A DNA stretch of 64,000 nucleotides from the NCBI GenBank assembly GCA_942490945.1, contig CALNYZ010000018.1, positions 1,302,001 to 1,366,000 on the forward strand. The letters are read 5' to 3'. The stretch comes from CALNYZ01 sp942490945 (lineage in GTDB: Bacteria > Pseudomonadota > Gammaproteobacteria > UBA6429 > Thiohalophilaceae). The notes below the pieces were generated by a model. That model did no database searches, was not told where the DNA came from, and worked only from the letters and a program-made list of their open reading frames with translations. Below, piece by piece: positions 39,953 to 50,186 of this stretch (its first letter is position 1; every line of letters starts with the position of its first letter). A program made the translations under genes and the position numbers.

Positions 39953-42900
39953 ATGAAAAAATATTTACAAATATTTACATTGTTATATTTATCCGTAATT
40001 GCGGCGTGTGCATATGCAAGTGGTTCTGAAATTCGTGATTTTTATAATGAACCTGGCATCAACCCTTCTAAAAGTTTAAGTCAGCATCCAAACGAAAGTA
40101 TAAATACGTTTAATGGAAGTCTGACATTATCACATACCGATATAGTCGTGCCGGGCAATGGTGGGCTGGATATTAAAATAAACCGTGTATACAACGGACC
40201 AATGACTTCAGTACCGATTACTAACCCATATGGTCACAACTGGACCATGCATTTTGGTCGTATTGCTGTTCCTGCTTCTACACTTACTACACAACAAGCT
40301 TATAACAGAATGTGTATGGATTATCTTACAACGGATCTACTTACCAGCAAGGACAATCCGTCAGTTGAATTCTCAGATGGTGCACGTGAACTGTTGTTCC
40401 AGGACAAGATAAATAAACCGGGTCAAACCACAACATTTGTAACAAAGTCCCGTATAAAATCGGAATGTATGCCAGGTAGTGCTGGTATGTATGTCTATAC
40501 CACAGATGGTACACGTTATACCATGGATGAGTATGAGACTGTATCAACAGATGGTGGGGCAACATATTTTCATTTCTTTTACACAACACGCATAGAAGAT
40601 ACCAATGGAAACTGGATAAATATTCAGTATAAATCATTGGGTGCTTACAAGGTAATAGATGCCATTACAACCAGTGATCAACGATCTGTCAGTTACGACT
40701 ATATAAACAACAAACTTTCCAGTATTAATGTTAAACAGAGTGCTAGTAATGGTGGCGGAATACTACAGACCTGGCAATATGTTTACGACCAGATGCCCGG
40801 ATCAATAGCCGGCTCAATAAATATTCTTAAAAAAGTAATCCGCCCAGACGGGTCCGAGTGGGAATATGATTATGATCTGAGTTTTTCCAAATCTCCATAC
40901 CCTTTATTGAACAAGTTGACTTATCCATGGGGCGGTACGATTGACTACACATACAACCTGGTCAGTTTTGATATCTATGATCCAATAGCTACAAAGCCAG
41001 CCATTACAAAAAAAGTGGTGACGGATTCAATTATCAAACTGACAGGTGGTCAGTCTACCGTTGAACTTGTGACGGGTACATGGGATTATGTTTATGAGTA
41101 TGGTATGTGGGGGCCAAGCGGAGCAACTGAATTAATAAACAAAACCACAGTAACATCGCCTACGGCTGTGTATAAATATTATCACTACGCTTCAAAATCT
41201 TTGCTTTATCTCCCTTATCCAACGCCAACCAATGATTTGTGGTCGGCCGGTCTGTTAAGGTATTTTGAAATTTATGATAGCACTGGCGCGACCCTGTTGC
41301 AGCACACAGAAAACATCTGGGACAAACAGGAGATTTCTGATGAAGAATATTCTCGCGGATTACCTTCATATCTGAACGACGCCAAAGTGTGGGCACCCAA
41401 ACTTATGAGTAAACGCATATGGCAGGATAATGTTTTATACGTCACTACTTATTCAAATCATGATGAGTATGGCAGCCCAGTAAATATCGATATGACATCT
41501 AATATCGCCAATGATACAAAATCTGTTGCACATACCTATTATGATGACGCTGCACGAAATATCCACAAGCTGGAAGACGAAATCATCGCCAATACCGGTA
41601 CGATTGATCGTACTTACGATACAAAAGGCAACCTGGATCTGATTTCCAACTTTAGCGTGGTGACAGATTATGAATATCATGCAAGCGGTGATTTATTTAC
41701 AGAAAAAAATGCAAGGCAATTCACAACCACGTATCTTAATTATTATCGTGGCAACGCACAGCAAATTAACAAACCCGAAAATGTGAGTATATCTCGCACC
41801 ATTAATGATACGGGTACTTTAAAGGATGAGACGAATGGGCGCGGTAAAACAACTCACTTTACATATGATGGATTAAATCGGTTGTCCAGCATCACTTACC
41901 CGATAAACTCGCCAGTGACAATTGACTATCAATATCTGAATCCTCAACGTCCGACCTATCCAATGTCACGCACTTTAACGCGTGGCCCTTATCAGGAAAA
42001 AGTCATCTTCGATGGATTTGGCCGTAATCTGGAAACAATTAAAACTGATGGCCGGTATGGACAATATATCAAAACAAAAAATGAATACGACGTACTTGGT
42101 CGAAAAGTATTCGAATCTTATCCTTATGATGCTAACACCGGGGTAAATTACCCATACACTGGTGTAACGATTGCCTACGATGCGCTAAACCGTAAATCCC
42201 GTGTTGACTATCCCGACGGCACATTTGTTAAATATCAGTATGGACCGGGTAATACAGTTAAAGTTACGAATGAGAAAAATTTTACCACCGAGTATATTTA
42301 TCGCAGTTATGGCTCGCCTGATAATGAAAAAGTACTTGTACGTATAAACTCACCTGAAAATATTTCAACCACGATTGATCGTAATAAACTGGGCATGATG
42401 ACGCGTGTCTGGCAGGGTAAAAATGGTGGTTTGGGTTGGGAAAGATTATATGGCTATGATACCAAATTCTTCCTGCGGACACTTGATACAACCTCAGTTG
42501 ACAAAATTGAGTATGGCCGTGATGAAATAGGTAACATGAGCTCACGCAGAGTTGATAGAACCGGCGTTGCGACTTCCGATTACACATATTACACCCACGA
42601 TGGATTAAATCGGGTCGACTTTATTGATTACCCGGGTACAACACCGGATGCCACATTTACTTATGATGGCAACAATAATGTCTGGTACAAGAGCAACAGT
42701 AACAGCAGTACTACCTACACCTTCGATGATAATGACAATCTTGATTATGAAACGACGACTATAGCAAGCGGTACGGGTAATAACACCTATGATATTGACT
42801 ACAATATTGATTCGCTGGATTTTGTTGAGTCAATCATCTATCCGTCTGGTCGCTATTTATCCTATGCGCCGGATGCATTTGGACGGCCGAAACAGGTCGC

Positions 42901-45900
42901 ACCTTATGTCTACAATGTTGATTATTATCATGAAGGTCCTGTCAAACAGATCCAATATGCAAATAACGTAACCAACAGATATACATTGAATGAACGGAAG
43001 TGGATCGAAACCATTAAAACTGCAAATGATAATACTTCAACCAATTATATCGATCTGACCTATGGGTTTGATGATGCAGGTAACATTGATTTAATTACGG
43101 ATGCTATCGATTCACAAAATACACGCAGCATGTCCTATGATGGAGTAAACCGTTTGTTAACCGCCTCAGGCTCATGGGGTAATCTGGGATATAGCTATGA
43201 TGAAGTGGGAAATATCCGCACAAAAACACGCAATTCGCAAACCGAAGTTTTTGCTTATGTAAATAACAGGCTTAAGCAGTTACAACAAGGTGGCATAGCA
43301 ACTAACGATTACGATTACGATGTGTATGGCAATATGTCATCAAGTATCACGCGCTCTTTTGGCTTTGATGACGCCGGGAATTTACGATCTGTTCAGTCAT
43401 TAAGTGGTCAGATTAAACCAGTTCACTCCTACAGTTATGATGCAGACAATATGCGTGTGCAACGGCAGGTGGGTTTCACAACCAATACAGATTTTGTCTA
43501 TGCAGCATCCGGAAATTTGTTAGGTGAATATGGTGCGTCGATCACTACAAATAAGGAACATTTCTATCTGGGTAGTCAGCGCATTGCCACGACAGAAGGC
43601 ACACCAGGACCAAAAGCCAACGCGGGTACAGATCAATCTGTACTGCATGGTTCGCTCGTTACTTTAGATGGCAGTGGCTCAACCGCCATTACCGGGACAT
43701 TGACCGCATATCAGTGGAAGCAAATATCAGGGCCAAGTGTTACTTTAGCAACGCCGAGTTCAGTTGCCACTACATTTACCGCACCATCGGTTACCGCAGC
43801 GACAACACTAAAATTTGAACTAACGGTGACAGATAGTCAGGGCGACATAGGTAAGAGCATAGTTAACATTATTGTAAGTTTTCTTGATATCGATAATGAT
43901 CAAATTGATGATAACTGGGAAAGGCTTTATTTTGGTTCGAATATAGACATCACAACAATCGACCCGACTGCAGACCCAGATCTTGACGGTTACACAAACC
44001 TGGAAGAATTTTTACAAGGACTTGATCCCACCGTGCCACAGCCACCGGCAGCTCCACAAAATGTGCAGGCCCAGGCTGGGATGGATTTTATTATGCTTAG
44101 CTGGGATGCTGTACCGCGCGCCACTCAATACAATGTTTATTGGTCTCAATCGCCGGGCGTTACACCACAATCGGGTACGCTTATGAGTAACGTCACCAGC
44201 CCATATTCGCACGCGAATTTACTGGATGGTGAGCAATATTATTATATCGTTGTCGCTGCCAATGTAGGTGGTGGTGAAGGAGTGCCTGCAGCTGAAGTGA
44301 CAGCGCGGGTAGGGTGGAAGGTATGGGATGTAAATCCAACCGACCTGGATACACGAGTAAATGGTATTTTAAATAATACGCCAAATTATTTCGATTTAAC
44401 CAGAGCACACACCAGTTTTAACAAGAATGGTCAGGGAGTAGCTGCCTGGGTTAGAGGTGGATGGAATGGAAATGGTTCAGATCCATCAGGATTGTATGTC
44501 AGTTTATATAATGAGTCTTCAAGCTGGTCTGTACCTTTATATATCCCACGAGGAAACCGGAATGTAGGCTGGATTACAAGTATCGGAGAAAATGGTAATG
44601 TGGTCTTGCTATGGCGCGAAGAAGATCCAGCTGGTGGTAACGATTTAATCCTTGCCAAAGTTTACCAACCAGCAACTGGATGGTTGCCGGAACAGCAAAT
44701 ATTAAGTGGCCGAAATGTTATAAACTCATTTCACACATCTAATGGAAACACGTCTGGCAACCCGGGTGTAAATGTGCGGGCTAATGGTGAAATAGTCTAT
44801 AGCTTTATGGAACTAACAACATTCCAGCCTGCTTCTGTAGACTTAAATGTGATTCAGTATCAGCCACAATCAGGATGGGGAAGCCCTGCCACAATTGCAT
44901 CTCAAATTAATAAATTTAACTTCAATATTGCAGTGCAACTTGAACTGGTTGGACAGAGCCTGGCGAGGAACGGCGATATACATTTTGTTTATCGTGTGCA
45001 TCAGTTAACTGCAACCAACACTTACCAGGATACCGCGGTATTTCATCGCACGCTCAAGGCGGATAATTCCTTAACGAATCCTGTGCAAATATATTTCAAT
45101 GATTCCGTTTGTGCGAGTTATCCGGGTGATGCGCGATTGTTATCAAACAGCCATGGTGATGGTGTGATGTTTGTAGAAAATGAGTGTGAAACCATATCGA
45201 GGAGATTTTATGCAGCGACAGGATTGTGGCAGCCACAAACCATTCATCCGGATATTTCAAATGATTATTCTTATGGAAAATTCAATCCGTATGCTATGAA
45301 TGATAAAGGTGATGTAATATATGTTACCGAAACTGCAAATCAGGGTGAAATATTTGTTAAGCAATATTCACGTGCTACTGATCAATGGACAACTCAATCA
45401 TTATCACCAACTACGGCAGCAATAAATTTTATAAATTCGGGCGCCCATTTGTCAGTCGATATGAATAACAAAGGCGATATTCTTATCGCAGGTGTAAAAG
45501 AGGTTGATGCAGATCAGGCTATACCAAATATTCCCTCTTCCACATATCATGGAACAGTTTTTGCCTATCGTTATTCCGCCCAGAAGGGTTGGTCATTTGA
45601 TCGGAATATCAGTGGCAGGATTAGTCGTGGTTCACAGTATAGTTATCAAAGTGATCAGTATTCTCATGTGGTGCCATTTCTGTTTACGAATGGCAGTTCA
45701 ATCATCACCTGGTATTATTTTATTAATGATATTGATTATTACCCATGGCGCTCAGTTAGCACCAACAACAACCTCCGTCTCCGTGGCGCCATCCCCACCG
45801 CTGATGCCGGCCTGGATCAAACTGTAACCGATAACAACACCATTGCGTTGGCAGGTAGTGGTAGTGACAGTGATGGCAGCATCATTGAATACGACTGGGT

Positions 45901-48406
45901 ACAGTTAAGTGGGCCGCAAGTGACACTGTCCAGTTACAACACGGCGGCAACAACATTTAGCGCACCGGATGTGACAGCGGATACCGTGTTTACCTTCCAG
46001 TTAACGGTAACAGACGACCGTTATAATACGGCAAATGATACGGTTGTAATTACCGTACAAGATGGTGGCGTAGTAGTTGGTGATACCCTTGAACCGGTTG
46101 TAACGGCACCAGCTGATATTAGTATTGAAGCTCTCGCCGTGAACACCAGCATTACCAGTCTGGGTGTTGCAACCGCACTGGATAATGTCGATGGAGTATT
46201 AACGCCAACGCCCAGTACCACCGGACCGTTCCCGTTAGGCGTGACATCGGTAATCTGGAGTGCAACCGATGCTGCGGGTAATGTGGGCAGTGCAACACAA
46301 ACCATCACCATACAAGATACTACGGCACCAACTATTACTGCGCCTGTTGATGTGAACTACACCAGTGCCACGCCGGTAGCGGCAAGTAATATAAGCCTGG
46401 GCAGTCCAGTTACCAGCGATATCTTTACCGTGATATCAACCAATAATGCACCTGCAACCTATCAGTTGGGACCAACTCTTGTTACCTGGACAGCAACGGA
46501 TAGTAGTGGCAACACCACAACAGCCACACAAAATGTCACTATTACAGCGCCAGTTAACACGCCACCGATCGTGACACCACCTGCTAACATCACGGCTGTA
46601 CAAGCAGTTGGTGTTCTCACCAACGTTGTAATTGGTACGGCCAGCGCCAACGATGCCGAAGACGGTGTCATTACGGCTACGGCTGATAACACCGGACCGT
46701 TCCCGGTTGGTATTACCACCATTACCTGGACTGCCACTGACAGCGGTGGCTTGACTGACACGGCACAACAAACCGTGCAGGTGGTCGATACCCTAACACC
46801 GATCGTTACCGCCCCGGCTGATATTTTAAATTACGAGGCAACGGCTCTACTCAGTTCCATTCCTAACCTCGGTACAGCCAGCGCAACGGATGTCGTGGAT
46901 GGTGTGATTACCCCGACGAATAACTCACCGGGTGTATTCCCGCTGGGTACGACTAACGTCATCTGGAGCGCAACCGATAGTAACGGCAACATTGGCACTG
47001 CCACGCAACAAGTACAAGTTGTCGATACCACTGCTCCCAGTATCACTGCGCCTGCCGATATTAACTACACCAGCAGTAGTCCGGTTGCGGCCAGTGTCAT
47101 CACGTTAGGGTCACCTGTTACGAGTGATATATTCCCGGTGTCGACTAGCAATAACGCACCGGTATCCTATCCACTGGGCAGCACGGCTGTCATCTGGACC
47201 GCTACAGATAGCACGGGCAACAGTGCCACCGCGACACAGACAGTCACGATCAATACACCGGCCAGTACCGCGCCGCAATTGACGGCACCGGGTGACATCA
47301 CGTTGATCAGTACGACAGCAATTACATCGAGCACGATTGACCTGGGCACACCAACCACGGCCAATCTCACCCTGCCGATTACGGTGACAAACAATGCACC
47401 AACCAGCTATCCAGTCGGCGACACAACCATCACCTGGTCAGTTACGGACAGCATTGGTAATCTTGCAACGGACACACAAACCGTGACAGTTACTGCGCCG
47501 GCAGTGAGTGATATCATCGTGGATAACAGCGATGCCAACACACGACGCGCAGGCTATGCAACCTGGTTAGTTGATAACAGTTTGAGTGGTTATCTGGGTA
47601 GTAATTACGAGTATATGCCAAGCGCCTTTGGTACCTACTTTTACTGGCAGCCAACCATACCGCTGCGCGGCAGTTACGAAGTCTTTATGCGTTGGCCCGA
47701 TGGTGGTAATGCAGCAACCGAGTATGGGCATGTCACCCTGCAACATAGCGGTGGCAGCAGTTCTATAGTTGTGAATCAAAGACTCAACCCGAACAAATGG
47801 AACTCACTCGGTGTGTATATTTTCGATGCCGGTCAGACGGAAATATCCATCGTAACCGGAAACGGTAACACCTATGCCGATGCGATTAAGTTAGTGCCGG
47901 TTACGGTGCCGATTGCGAACCCGACAGGTAACTTCAGCTTGCGTGTCAACGCCAGCACCAGTGATTATGTCGATACATCCGGCAACACCTGGGTGTCTGA
48001 TACCCCGTACTTTAATGTAGGATTTCTGAATACAGCGGGGAATATCCTTAATACTGTCGAAGACCCGCTTTATAACACTACCCGTGCCGGTGGTACGCCT
48101 AGTGGGCCGACCATGCAATTCAGTGCTGCTGTGCCCAATGGCAAGTATCTGGTGCGATTCCATTTTGCGGACAGCGACTGGTGGTCTACCCAACCAGGCT
48201 CGCGTATTTTCGACATCCGTCTGGAAGGCGGCGCTGCGTATCTTAACGACATCGATATCATCGCGGCAGTCGGGCGTTACACCGCCTATGTTAAAGATGC
48301 TGTAGTGGATGTCACCGATGGCAACATGGATATCGATTTCCTCCGCCGTTATACAACCAGTGCGGCGCTTATTTCTGGTATCGAAATTATTCAAGTGGGG
48401 CCCTAA
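39953..48406 (+). CDS. Giant YD-repeat (Rhs-like) surface protein with PKD, FN3, HYR and malectin-like modules
   Basis: A 2817-residue exported protein. A signal peptide ends near ACAYASG; a lipobox-like IAAC at residue 18 leaves lipoprotein processing possible. Residues about 60-550 form the Rhs N-terminal part, and about 555-1215 hold many YD repeats (RTYDTKGNL, FTYDGLNRL, FGFDDAGNL) ending at EHFYLGSQRIATTEG. Then: PKD/REJ domain (1219-1305, ANAGTDQSVLHGSLVTLDGS), Ca-binding-like DIDNDQIDDNWERLYFG (about 1310-1355), FN3 (about 1363-1455), a beta-rich region (about 1470-1945), a second PKD (1951-2040), six HYR-type repeats (about 2043-2516), a golvesin-like domain (about 2520-2655), and a malectin-like domain (about 2660-2817). 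The Rhs C-terminal core is missing here; it is encoded by the next gene. A role in adhesion or toxin presentation is inferred. Confidence 0.88.
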   Translation: MKKYLQIFTLLYLSVIAACAYASGSEIRDFYNEPGINPSKSLSQHPNESINTFNGSLTLSHTDIVVPGNGGLDIKINRVYNGPMTSVPITNPYGHNWTMHFGRIAVPASTLTTQQAYNRMCMDYLTTDLLTSKDNPSVEFSDGARELLFQDKINKPGQTTTFVTKSRIKSECMPGSAGMYVYTTDGTRYTMDEYETVSTDGGATYFHFFYTTRIEDTNGNWINIQYKSLGAYKVIDAITTSDQRSVSYDYINNKLSSINVKQSASNGGGILQTWQYVYDQMPGSIAGSINILKKVIRPDGSEWEYDYDLSFSKSPYPLLNKLTYPWGGTIDYTYNLVSFDIYDPIATKPAITKKVVTDSIIKLTGGQSTVELVTGTWDYVYEYGMWGPSGATELINKTTVTSPTAVYKYYHYASKSLLYLPYPTPTNDLWSAGLLRYFEIYDSTGATLLQHTENIWDKQEISDEEYSRGLPSYLNDAKVWAPKLMSKRIWQDNVLYVTTYSNHDEYGSPVNIDMTSNIANDTKSVAHTYYDDAARNIHKLEDEIIANTGTIDRTYDTKGNLDLISNFSVVTDYEYHASGDLFTEKNARQFTTTYLNYYRGNAQQINKPENVSISRTINDTGTLKDETNGRGKTTHFTYDGLNRLSSITYPINSPVTIDYQYLNPQRPTYPMSRTLTRGPYQEKVIFDGFGRNLETIKTDGRYGQYIKTKNEYDVLGRKVFESYPYDANTGVNYPYTGVTIAYDALNRKSRVDYPDGTFVKYQYGPGNTVKVTNEKNFTTEYIYRSYGSPDNEKVLVRINSPENISTTIDRNKLGMMTRVWQGKNGGLGWERLYGYDTKFFLRTLDTTSVDKIEYGRDEIGNMSSRRVDRTGVATSDYTYYTHDGLNRVDFIDYPGTTPDATFTYDGNNNVWYKSNSNSSTTYTFDDNDNLDYETTTIASGTGNNTYDIDYNIDSLDFVESIIYPSGRYLSYAPDAFGRPKQVAPYVYNVDYYHEGPVKQIQYANNVTNRYTLNERKWIETIKTANDNTSTNYIDLTYGFDDAGNIDLITDAIDSQNTRSMSYDGVNRLLTASGSWGNLGYSYDEVGNIRTKTRNSQTEVFAYVNNRLKQLQQGGIATNDYDYDVYGNMSSSITRSFGFDDAGNLRSVQSLSGQIKPVHSYSYDADNMRVQRQVGFTTNTDFVYAASGNLLGEYGASITTNKEHFYLGSQRIATTEGTPGPKANAGTDQSVLHGSLVTLDGSGSTAITGTLTAYQWKQISGPSVTLATPSSVATTFTAPSVTAATTLKFELTVTDSQGDIGKSIVNIIVSFLDIDNDQIDDNWERLYFGSNIDITTIDPTADPDLDGYTNLEEFLQGLDPTVPQPPAAPQNVQAQAGMDFIMLSWDAVPRATQYNVYWSQSPGVTPQSGTLMSNVTSPYSHANLLDGEQYYYIVVAANVGGGEGVPAAEVTARVGWKVWDVNPTDLDTRVNGILNNTPNYFDLTRAHTSFNKNGQGVAAWVRGGWNGNGSDPSGLYVSLYNESSSWSVPLYIPRGNRNVGWITSIGENGNVVLLWREEDPAGGNDLILAKVYQPATGWLPEQQILSGRNVINSFHTSNGNTSGNPGVNVRANGEIVYSFMELTTFQPASVDLNVIQYQPQSGWGSPATIASQINKFNFNIAVQLELVGQSLARNGDIHFVYRVHQLTATNTYQDTAVFHRTLKADNSLTNPVQIYFNDSVCASYPGDARLLSNSHGDGVMFVENECETISRRFYAATGLWQPQTIHPDISNDYSYGKFNPYAMNDKGDVIYVTETANQGEIFVKQYSRATDQWTTQSLSPTTAAINFINSGAHLSVDMNNKGDILIAGVKEVDADQAIPNIPSSTYHGTVFAYRYSAQKGWSFDRNISGRISRGSQYSYQSDQYSHVVPFLFTNGSSIITWYYFINDIDYYPWRSVSTNNNLRLRGAIPTADAGLDQTVTDNNTIALAGSGSDSDGSIIEYDWVQLSGPQVTLSSYNTAATTFSAPDVTADTVFTFQLTVTDDRYNTANDTVVITVQDGGVVVGDTLEPVVTAPADISIEALAVNTSITSLGVATALDNVDGVLTPTPSTTGPFPLGVTSVIWSATDAAGNVGSATQTITIQDTTAPTITAPVDVNYTSATPVAASNISLGSPVTSDIFTVISTNNAPATYQLGPTLVTWTATDSSGNTTTATQNVTITAPVNTPPIVTPPANITAVQAVGVLTNVVIGTASANDAEDGVITATADNTGPFPVGITTITWTATDSGGLTDTAQQTVQVVDTLTPIVTAPADILNYEATALLSSIPNLGTASATDVVDGVITPTNNSPGVFPLGTTNVIWSATDSNGNIGTATQQVQVVDTTAPSITAPADINYTSSSPVAASVITLGSPVTSDIFPVSTSNNAPVSYPLGSTAVIWTATDSTGNSATATQTVTINTPASTAPQLTAPGDITLISTTAITSSTIDLGTPTTANLTLPITVTNNAPTSYPVGDTTITWSVTDSIGNLATDTQTVTVTAPAVSDIIVDNSDANTRRAGYATWLVDNSLSGYLGSNYEYMPSAFGTYFYWQPTIPLRGSYEVFMRWPDGGNAATEYGHVTLQHSGGSSSIVVNQRLNPNKWNSLGVYIFDAGQTEISIVTGNGNTYADAIKLVPVTVPIANPTGNFSLRVNASTSDYVDTSGNTWVSDTPYFNVGFLNTAGNILNTVEDPLYNTTRAGGTPSGPTMQFSAAVPNGKYLVRFHFADSDWWSTQPGSRIFDIRLEGGAAYLNDIDIIAAVGRYTAYVKDAVVDVTDGNMDIDFLRRYTTSAALISGIEIIQVGP

Positions 48407-48408
48407 TC

Positions 48409-49635
48409 ATGAAAAATATAATGTTAAAAATCATAAACCGGGGTCAGAGCCACGATACAAACCGGGGACACATAAACCGGGGTCAGAGCCAATACACCGG
48501 CTCTGACCCCTATGGGGAAAGCAGAACAGGGGTCAGCAGCCGCCGTTTGGCTCTGATCCCGTTGTTGAAAGAAGATACCGGTATGGGTACGAGCCGCCAC
48601 CGTTTGGCTCTGATCCCGGTGTTGAAAAAAGTCACTGGTATCGGTACGAGGGGTCAGCAGCCGTCTTTTGGCTCTGACCCCGGTGTGCAAACTCGCCCGC
48701 CTGTTTGGCGTGCATGTATCTACGCCATGCTGTTGTTATTCACCAGCAGCCAACTCAGCTACGCCGCTGAAAGCATCACCTATATCCATAACGACGCCCT
48801 CGGTTCACCGATCGCAGCTACCAACATCAACGGTAACGTGATGTGGAAAGAAAACTACGAACCGTACGGTAAAGAACTGCTTAAAGCGAGTGGTGGCACC
48901 GCGAACTTGTTGTTCACCGGCAAAATGAAAGAAGACGACCACGGCATTACCTACTTTGGCGCACGCTGGTACGACGATTCAATCGGACGCTTCTTGTCGA
49001 AGGACCCGGTGGAATTTAGTGAAGGGAATATACATTCCTTTAATCGGTATGCTTATGCGAATAATAATCCGTATAGATTTATTGATCCGGATGGGCGCTG
49101 GGCGTTAGCTGCTCTATCTAACTATGGTGAATCAATAGGTAGCGCTGCTTTTTATTGGAAATCAGTTGCTGCAGGCAATGAAATTGGAATGAGAGTTGGT
49201 GAATATGGTACTCAACTTTCAGTTCGAAATGAAACTCAGGCAATTATAGATAACCCAGAAAATCTTTTATTAGGTAAATTTAAAGCAGTCCGTGTTGCTC
49301 CAAAGGTATTGATTGGCGAAGGGCAACTTCGTGTAAATAAATTTGCAGCAGATAATGCGAACAAAGGTTATACTACGATAACAGATTGGTTAAACGGCCG
49401 AAAATGGACACAAGAGCTAAACGATCAATTTATAAGCGGAATGAAGAAAAAAGGAGCGTCTTTCCACGATTTAGGACCTCAATTCAGCAGACGGGAGCAA
49501 CTCGTCAAAGAAGGCATCGGTGGTAATTCACATAAATATTTCTGGAAAGATGGATCATCAAAAGCTTATAACAAAGAAAGACGTGATTTAAAAGATTACG
49601 GGGGAGAATACCATAAAGAGTTTAGTCGAAAGTAA
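48409..49635 (+). CDS. Rhs C-terminal core with toxin-like tail, 5' end invaded by REPs
   Basis: This 408-codon frame starts two bases after the giant YD gene. Codons 10-100 translate four REP elements and look non-functional. The protein proper begins near the Met at 48727 with signal-like MLLLFTSSQLSYAA, then the Rhs core exit ITYIHNDALGSPIAATN, YFGARWYDDSIGRFLSKDPVEF, and RYAYANNNPYRFIDPDGRW (about 204-229). After this DPDGR boundary the composition turns A+T rich and the sequence becomes unique: a ~180-residue C-terminal domain with KGYTTITDWLNGRKW, FHDLGPQFSRREQLVKEG and NSHKYFWKDGSS. This is the layout of polymorphic Rhs toxins. I do not recognise the toxin fold. MKNIMLKI plus IYAMLLLF would join into one normal signal peptide if the REPs were absent. 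Confidence 0.78.
   Translation: MKNIMLKIINRGQSHDTNRGHINRGQSQYTGSDPYGESRTGVSSRRLALIPLLKEDTGMGTSRHRLALIPVLKKVTGIGTRGQQPSFGSDPGVQTRPPVWRACIYAMLLLFTSSQLSYAAESITYIHNDALGSPIAATNINGNVMWKENYEPYGKELLKASGGTANLLFTGKMKEDDHGITYFGARWYDDSIGRFLSKDPVEFSEGNIHSFNRYAYANNNPYRFIDPDGRWALAALSNYGESIGSAAFYWKSVAAGNEIGMRVGEYGTQLSVRNETQAIIDNPENLLLGKFKAVRVAPKVLIGEGQLRVNKFAADNANKGYTTITDWLNGRKWTQELNDQFISGMKKKGASFHDLGPQFSRREQLVKEGIGGNSHKYFWKDGSSKAYNKERRDLKDYGGEYHKEFSRK
48437..48681. repeat. Cluster of GGGGTCAG-family REP elements inside the Rhs-CT frame
   Basis: At least four elements: a single arm at 48439-48451; a perfect hairpin GGGGTCAGAGCC/GGCTCTGACCCC at 48479-48510; GGGGTCAGCAGCC ... GGCTCTGATCCC at 48529-48560; a partial copy at 48592-48616; and GGGGTCAGCAGCC ... 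GGCTCTGACCCC at 48650-48681. None introduces a stop in the Rhs frame. Confidence 0.88.
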
Positions 49636-49638
49636 AAA

Positions 49639-50013
49639 ATGCTTGATTTACAATATTTTGAAAAAAAATTAACTGCCGAATTTGGTTTCGTTAAAGAAAA
49701 ATTTAGTTTTACTACACTTCGTATTAAAACTACATTAGAAATTTCTGCAATAGAGCTGATGTTCGAAAGTGATAAAGTTATATTTACAATCGCATACGAA
49801 GGTATAGTAGGTATACTTGATCTATTATATGAACTCGAAGGTGACAAAGAACGAAGAAGTTTACCATTAGAGATGCTCAAAAACGGCGATGAAAGAGGAG
49901 ATAATCTTAGAATTAACTATAATATAGAGTTAAATGAACGTATTAAATTGTATGTTACTACTCTTAAGTCTCTTCCAGATAATTATTTTCAAAACGTAGT
50001 TACAAGTTGGTAA
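49639..50013 (+). CDS. Candidate immunity protein for the Rhs toxin tail
   Basis: A 124-residue, A+T-rich, acidic cytoplasmic protein starting 4 bp after the toxin gene stop. It has no signal peptide or recognised domain; the sequence alternates strands and helices (FSFTTLRIKTTLEISAIELM, VIFTIAYEGIVGILDLLYEL). A small gene directly after an Rhs C-terminal tail, sharing its base composition, is the standard position of a cognate immunity gene. Function is inferred from context only. Confidence 0.65.
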   Translation: MLDLQYFEKKLTAEFGFVKEKFSFTTLRIKTTLEISAIELMFESDKVIFTIAYEGIVGILDLLYELEGDKERRSLPLEMLKNGDERGDNLRINYNIELNERIKLYVTTLKSLPDNYFQNVVTSW

Positions 50014-50093
50014 ATTCGGAACAAGGGGTCCGGAACAAGGGGTCGGCGGAACATGCGATTGATTCGCATTTTATTTTAGATGGTTTTAAGCCC

Positions 50094-50124
50094 GGGGTCA
50101 GAGCCACACACCGGCTCTGACCCC
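50094..50124. repeat. Perfect REP hairpin upstream of the RAYT gene
   Basis: GGGGTCAGAGCC, 7-base loop, GGCTCTGACCCC: a 12-bp perfect stem 62 bp before the transposase ATG. It is the best-preserved copy of the family in the window and a plausible substrate end for the adjacent RAYT. Confidence 0.85.
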
Positions 50125-50186
50125 TACGGGGATACAGGGAAAGAAGTACAGGATGTACTTTTGTTTAAATGTAAAAGGAGATTACG

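Noticed and set aside
47891..48394. Minus-strand frame of 167 codons opposite the malectin-like domain
   Set aside because: Antisense to a well-supported domain, with no family resemblance.
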